From positions 1 to 8,923 of the forward strand of contig DAHWHV010000233.1 of the NCBI GenBank assembly GCA_027335545.1: DNA of 8,923 bases, read 5' to 3'. The DNA comes from Clostridia bacterium (GTDB lineage Bacteria > Bacillota_E > RBS10-35 > JAJYVN01). Below the pieces are notes generated by a model. The model was given only the letters and a program-made list of their open reading frames with translations, was not told where the DNA came from and did no database searches. A program made the translations under genes and the position numbers. Positions 7,086 to 8,923 of the stretch are shown here, in pieces. Each line of letters starts with the position of its first letter. Positions within the stretch are counted from its first letter, which is position 1.

Positions 7086-8923
7086 TCAGGCCCCGGCGCG
7101 CAACCGCGCGATGGCCGCGCGGACTCCGGAGGCCGCCCGGTAGCGGGGGCTCTGGGTGAGGTCCAGCTTGCGCTGCCCCCCCGGTTCGCAGAGGCGGCCG
7201 TCCGCGCTGAGCAGACCGACCTCGCGGAAGATGGTCAGCGCGGCCGCGACCGCCTCCGGCCCCGGGAGGCAGGCCGGGCAGAGGTGTCGCAGCAGCACGG
7301 GTTCCGGCGGCAGGGTGCCGGCCCCGGGCGCGGCAAGGGCCCGGAGCCGGCGGAAGGCGGCGGCCAGGGCCTCCCGGTCCGGGTGCCGGCGCGGCAGCGC
7401 CTGGGCGGCCGCCTCGGCGAAGGCCCCCCAGTCCCGGGCGGTCGGCGCGAGGTCGTGGACCTGGACCTGCAGGGTCTGCCGGCCCCCGTAGCGGTCCAGT
7501 TCCGGGCGCACCACCAGGTCCAATGGCCCCCCCGCGGCACACCCCTCCGCCCAGGCGCCCAAGCCGAAGGCCACCGCCGGCCAGGGTCGGGCGCCCGACG
7601 GTCCGGCCGGCTGCAGCCGCAGGCGCAGGTGGCGGCCGTCGCGTCCCAGGGGGCGGCACTCCAGGACGCGCACGCCGCGGATGAGAAACGCCGGTTCGGG
7701 ATGCCCCGGGCCGAACGGGGCGAGCCGCTCGCAGGCCGCGGCCAGGGCCGGCCCCACTTCGTCGGCCGCCAGCTCCCCGTCCAGGGTCCAGGGCTCCGGC
7801 GCCCCGTCCCGTCCGCCCCCGGGGGCCAGGGCCGATAGCGCGGCGCGCAACTCGTCCAGCCGCGCCGCCTCCACCTCGAAGCCCGCGGCCTGGGCGTGGC
7901 CCCCGCAGCGGCGCAGCAGCCCCGCGCAGCGCTGCAGGGCCGCCGTCAGGTCCCAACCGGCCGGGCCCCGGCCGGAGCCTCGGCACACCCCCCGCGCGTC
8001 GATCCCGGCCAGCAGGACCGGCACGCGCAGGCGCTCCACCAGCCGGGCGGCGACCGGCCCCACCAGGCCGGGGCTCCAACGGGCGTCGGCCAGGACCACC
8101 GCCCGGCCGTCGGCGGGGTAGCCGGCCGCGGCCCCCTCCGCCGCCGCCAGCAGCACGGCGGACTCCTCCTGGCGCCGGCGGTTGCAACGCTCCACCTCGG
8201 CCAGGGCCCGCGCCGCCGCCGCCGCGTCGGCCGCCCGCAGCAGGTCCAAGGCGGGGCGCGGGCTCTCCATCCTCCCGGGGGCGTTGAGTCGGGGGGCTAG
8301 GCCGAAGGAGATGTCGCGCACGCTCGGCGCCGTCCCGGCCGGGACGCGGCAGGCCTCCAGCAGCGCCCGCACCCCCGGGCGCACCCCGGGTCCGGCCATC
8401 GCCGCGAGCCCGCGGCGGACCAGCCAGCGATTGGCCCCAAGCAAGGGGACCACATCGGCGACGGTGCCCAGCGCCACGAGGTCGGCCGCATCGGGTAGCG
8501 GCACACCCAGGGCCGTACCCAGGGCCTGCATCAGGCACCAGGTCACGCCCACGCCCGCGAGGCCCGTCAGGGGGCCGTCCGGCCGCCGCAGGGGATTGAC
8601 GACCGCCACCGCGGGCGGCAGGGTCCCCCCGAGTTGGTGGTGGTCGGCCACGATGACCTCGATTCCCGCGGCCGCGGCGGCGGCGACCGCCTCCACGGCC
8701 CCCGTGCCGTTGTCGACCGCGAGCACCAGGCGCGCTCCGGCCGCCCGAGCCAGGCCCGGCAGCGTCTCCGCCTGCAGTCCGTAGCCGTCGGCGCGGCGGG
8801 GCAGGTGGACCGTCACCTGCAGGCCGCAGGCCTCCAGAGCCGTGGCCGCGACCGTGCCGGCGCAGACCCCGTCGCAGTCGTAGTCGCCGAAGACCAGGAC
8901 GCGCTCCCCGCACGCCCGGGCCC
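7086..8923 (-). CDS. recJ: Single-stranded-DNA-specific exonuclease RecJ (5' partial)
   Basis: RecJ degrades single-stranded DNA 5' to 3' in recombination, mismatch repair and fork rescue. The frame is open to the right edge, so the start is outside the window; 611 residues are visible. The DHH phosphoesterase domain shows motif I DYDCDG (8868-8885), VDNGTGAVE, motif III ADHH (DHH at 8637-8645) and LGTVADVVPL, all of which supply metal ligands. The block PRLNAPGRM follows, then DHHA1 with GGHAQAAGFEV (the GGHxxAAG block at 7881-7904). An OB-like segment (GELAADEVGPA, then FGPGHPEPAFLIRG) binds DNA. The last 120 or so residues (RRHPDREALAAAF, then ALTIFREVGLL, then KLDLTQSPRY) resemble the C-terminal extension of Bacillota RecJ. 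That extension also holds a CPAC pair. The GTG at 8816 is not the real start because it lies after motif I. The gene converges on the GH18 gene and stops at TGA 7086-7088. Confidence 0.95.
   Translation of the reverse strand, partial: ARACGERVLVFGDYDCDGVCAGTVAATALEACGLQVTVHLPRRADGYGLQAETLPGLARAAGARLVLAVDNGTGAVEAVAAAAAAGIEVIVADHHQLGGTLPPAVAVVNPLRRPDGPLTGLAGVGVTWCLMQALGTALGVPLPDAADLVALGTVADVVPLLGANRWLVRRGLAAMAGPGVRPGVRALLEACRVPAGTAPSVRDISFGLAPRLNAPGRMESPRPALDLLRAADAAAAARALAEVERCNRRRQEESAVLLAAAEGAAAGYPADGRAVVLADARWSPGLVGPVAARLVERLRVPVLLAGIDARGVCRGSGRGPAGWDLTAALQRCAGLLRRCGGHAQAAGFEVEAARLDELRAALSALAPGGGRDGAPEPWTLDGELAADEVGPALAAACERLAPFGPGHPEPAFLIRGVRVLECRPLGRDGRHLRLRLQPAGPSGARPWPAVAFGLGAWAEGCAAGGPLDLVVRPELDRYGGRQTLQVQVHDLAPTARDWGAFAEAAAQALPRRHPDREALAAAFRRLRALAAPGAGTLPPEPVLLRHLCPACLPGPEAVAAALTIFREVGLLSADGRLCEPGGQRKLDLTQSPRYRAASGVRAAIARLRAGA

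Noticed and set aside
6775..8913. The 712-residue - strand frame over recJ
   Set aside because: It is longer than the visible RecJ frame but consists of Gly/Arg/Pro noise. The RecJ motifs are all in the other - strand frame.

Overview
This is a very GC-rich window with GC-dominated third codon positions. It carries ordinary bacterial housekeeping and secreted-protein genes. The organism looks like a high-GC, Gram-positive-type bacterium. My best inference is a high-GC Bacillota of the Symbiobacterium/Thermaerobacter/Sulfobacillus kind, because of three features: a cobA-hemD fusion next to hemB, a GH18 protein of the spore-hydrolase (YaaH/SleL-like) type, and a RecJ with the C-terminal extension I associate with that phylum. 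Actinobacteria cannot be excluded from the sequence alone.

Layout. (1) Positions 1-2632 are a tetrapyrrole block on the + strand. A CobA-HemD fusion (uroporphyrinogen-III C-methyltransferase plus uroporphyrinogen-III synthase) enters the window already open, through an in-frame tandem repeat encoding EPGAA pentapeptides and then EP dipeptides. Its stop overlaps the start of hemB (porphobilinogen synthase). Together these make porphobilinogen, close the uroporphyrinogen-III ring, and divert it by methylation towards siroheme/B12. (2) Positions 2633-3081 are a roughly 450-base gap with no convincing gene. (3) Positions 3082-4563 encode a Tat-type lipoprotein, a sugar-type ABC substrate-binding protein without its permeases. 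(4) Positions 4598-5218 encode a Mug/TDG-type DNA glycosylase. Its ribosome-binding site is a run of 13 G, and a very stable hairpin starts right after its start codon. (5) Positions 5330 to about 5470 hold the N-terminal stub of a PIN-like (DUF3368-type) toxin, a decayed remnant. (6) Positions 5685-6962 encode a GH18 lipoprotein that starts at TTG and ends in a Ser/Gly/Ala tail. (7) Two strong hairpins separate it from (8) recJ on the - strand, which runs in from beyond the right edge and stops at 7086.

The genes after hemB do not form one obvious pathway. The two lipoproteins act at the cell surface, Mug and RecJ in DNA repair, and the PIN stub is debris. I found no rRNA, tRNA, CRISPR array, insertion sequence or phage gene, and nothing that supports a wholly new system. 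The most unusual features are the expanded in-frame repeat at the left edge, the G13/G-quadruplex/hairpin cluster at the glycosylase start, and the truncated toxin gene.
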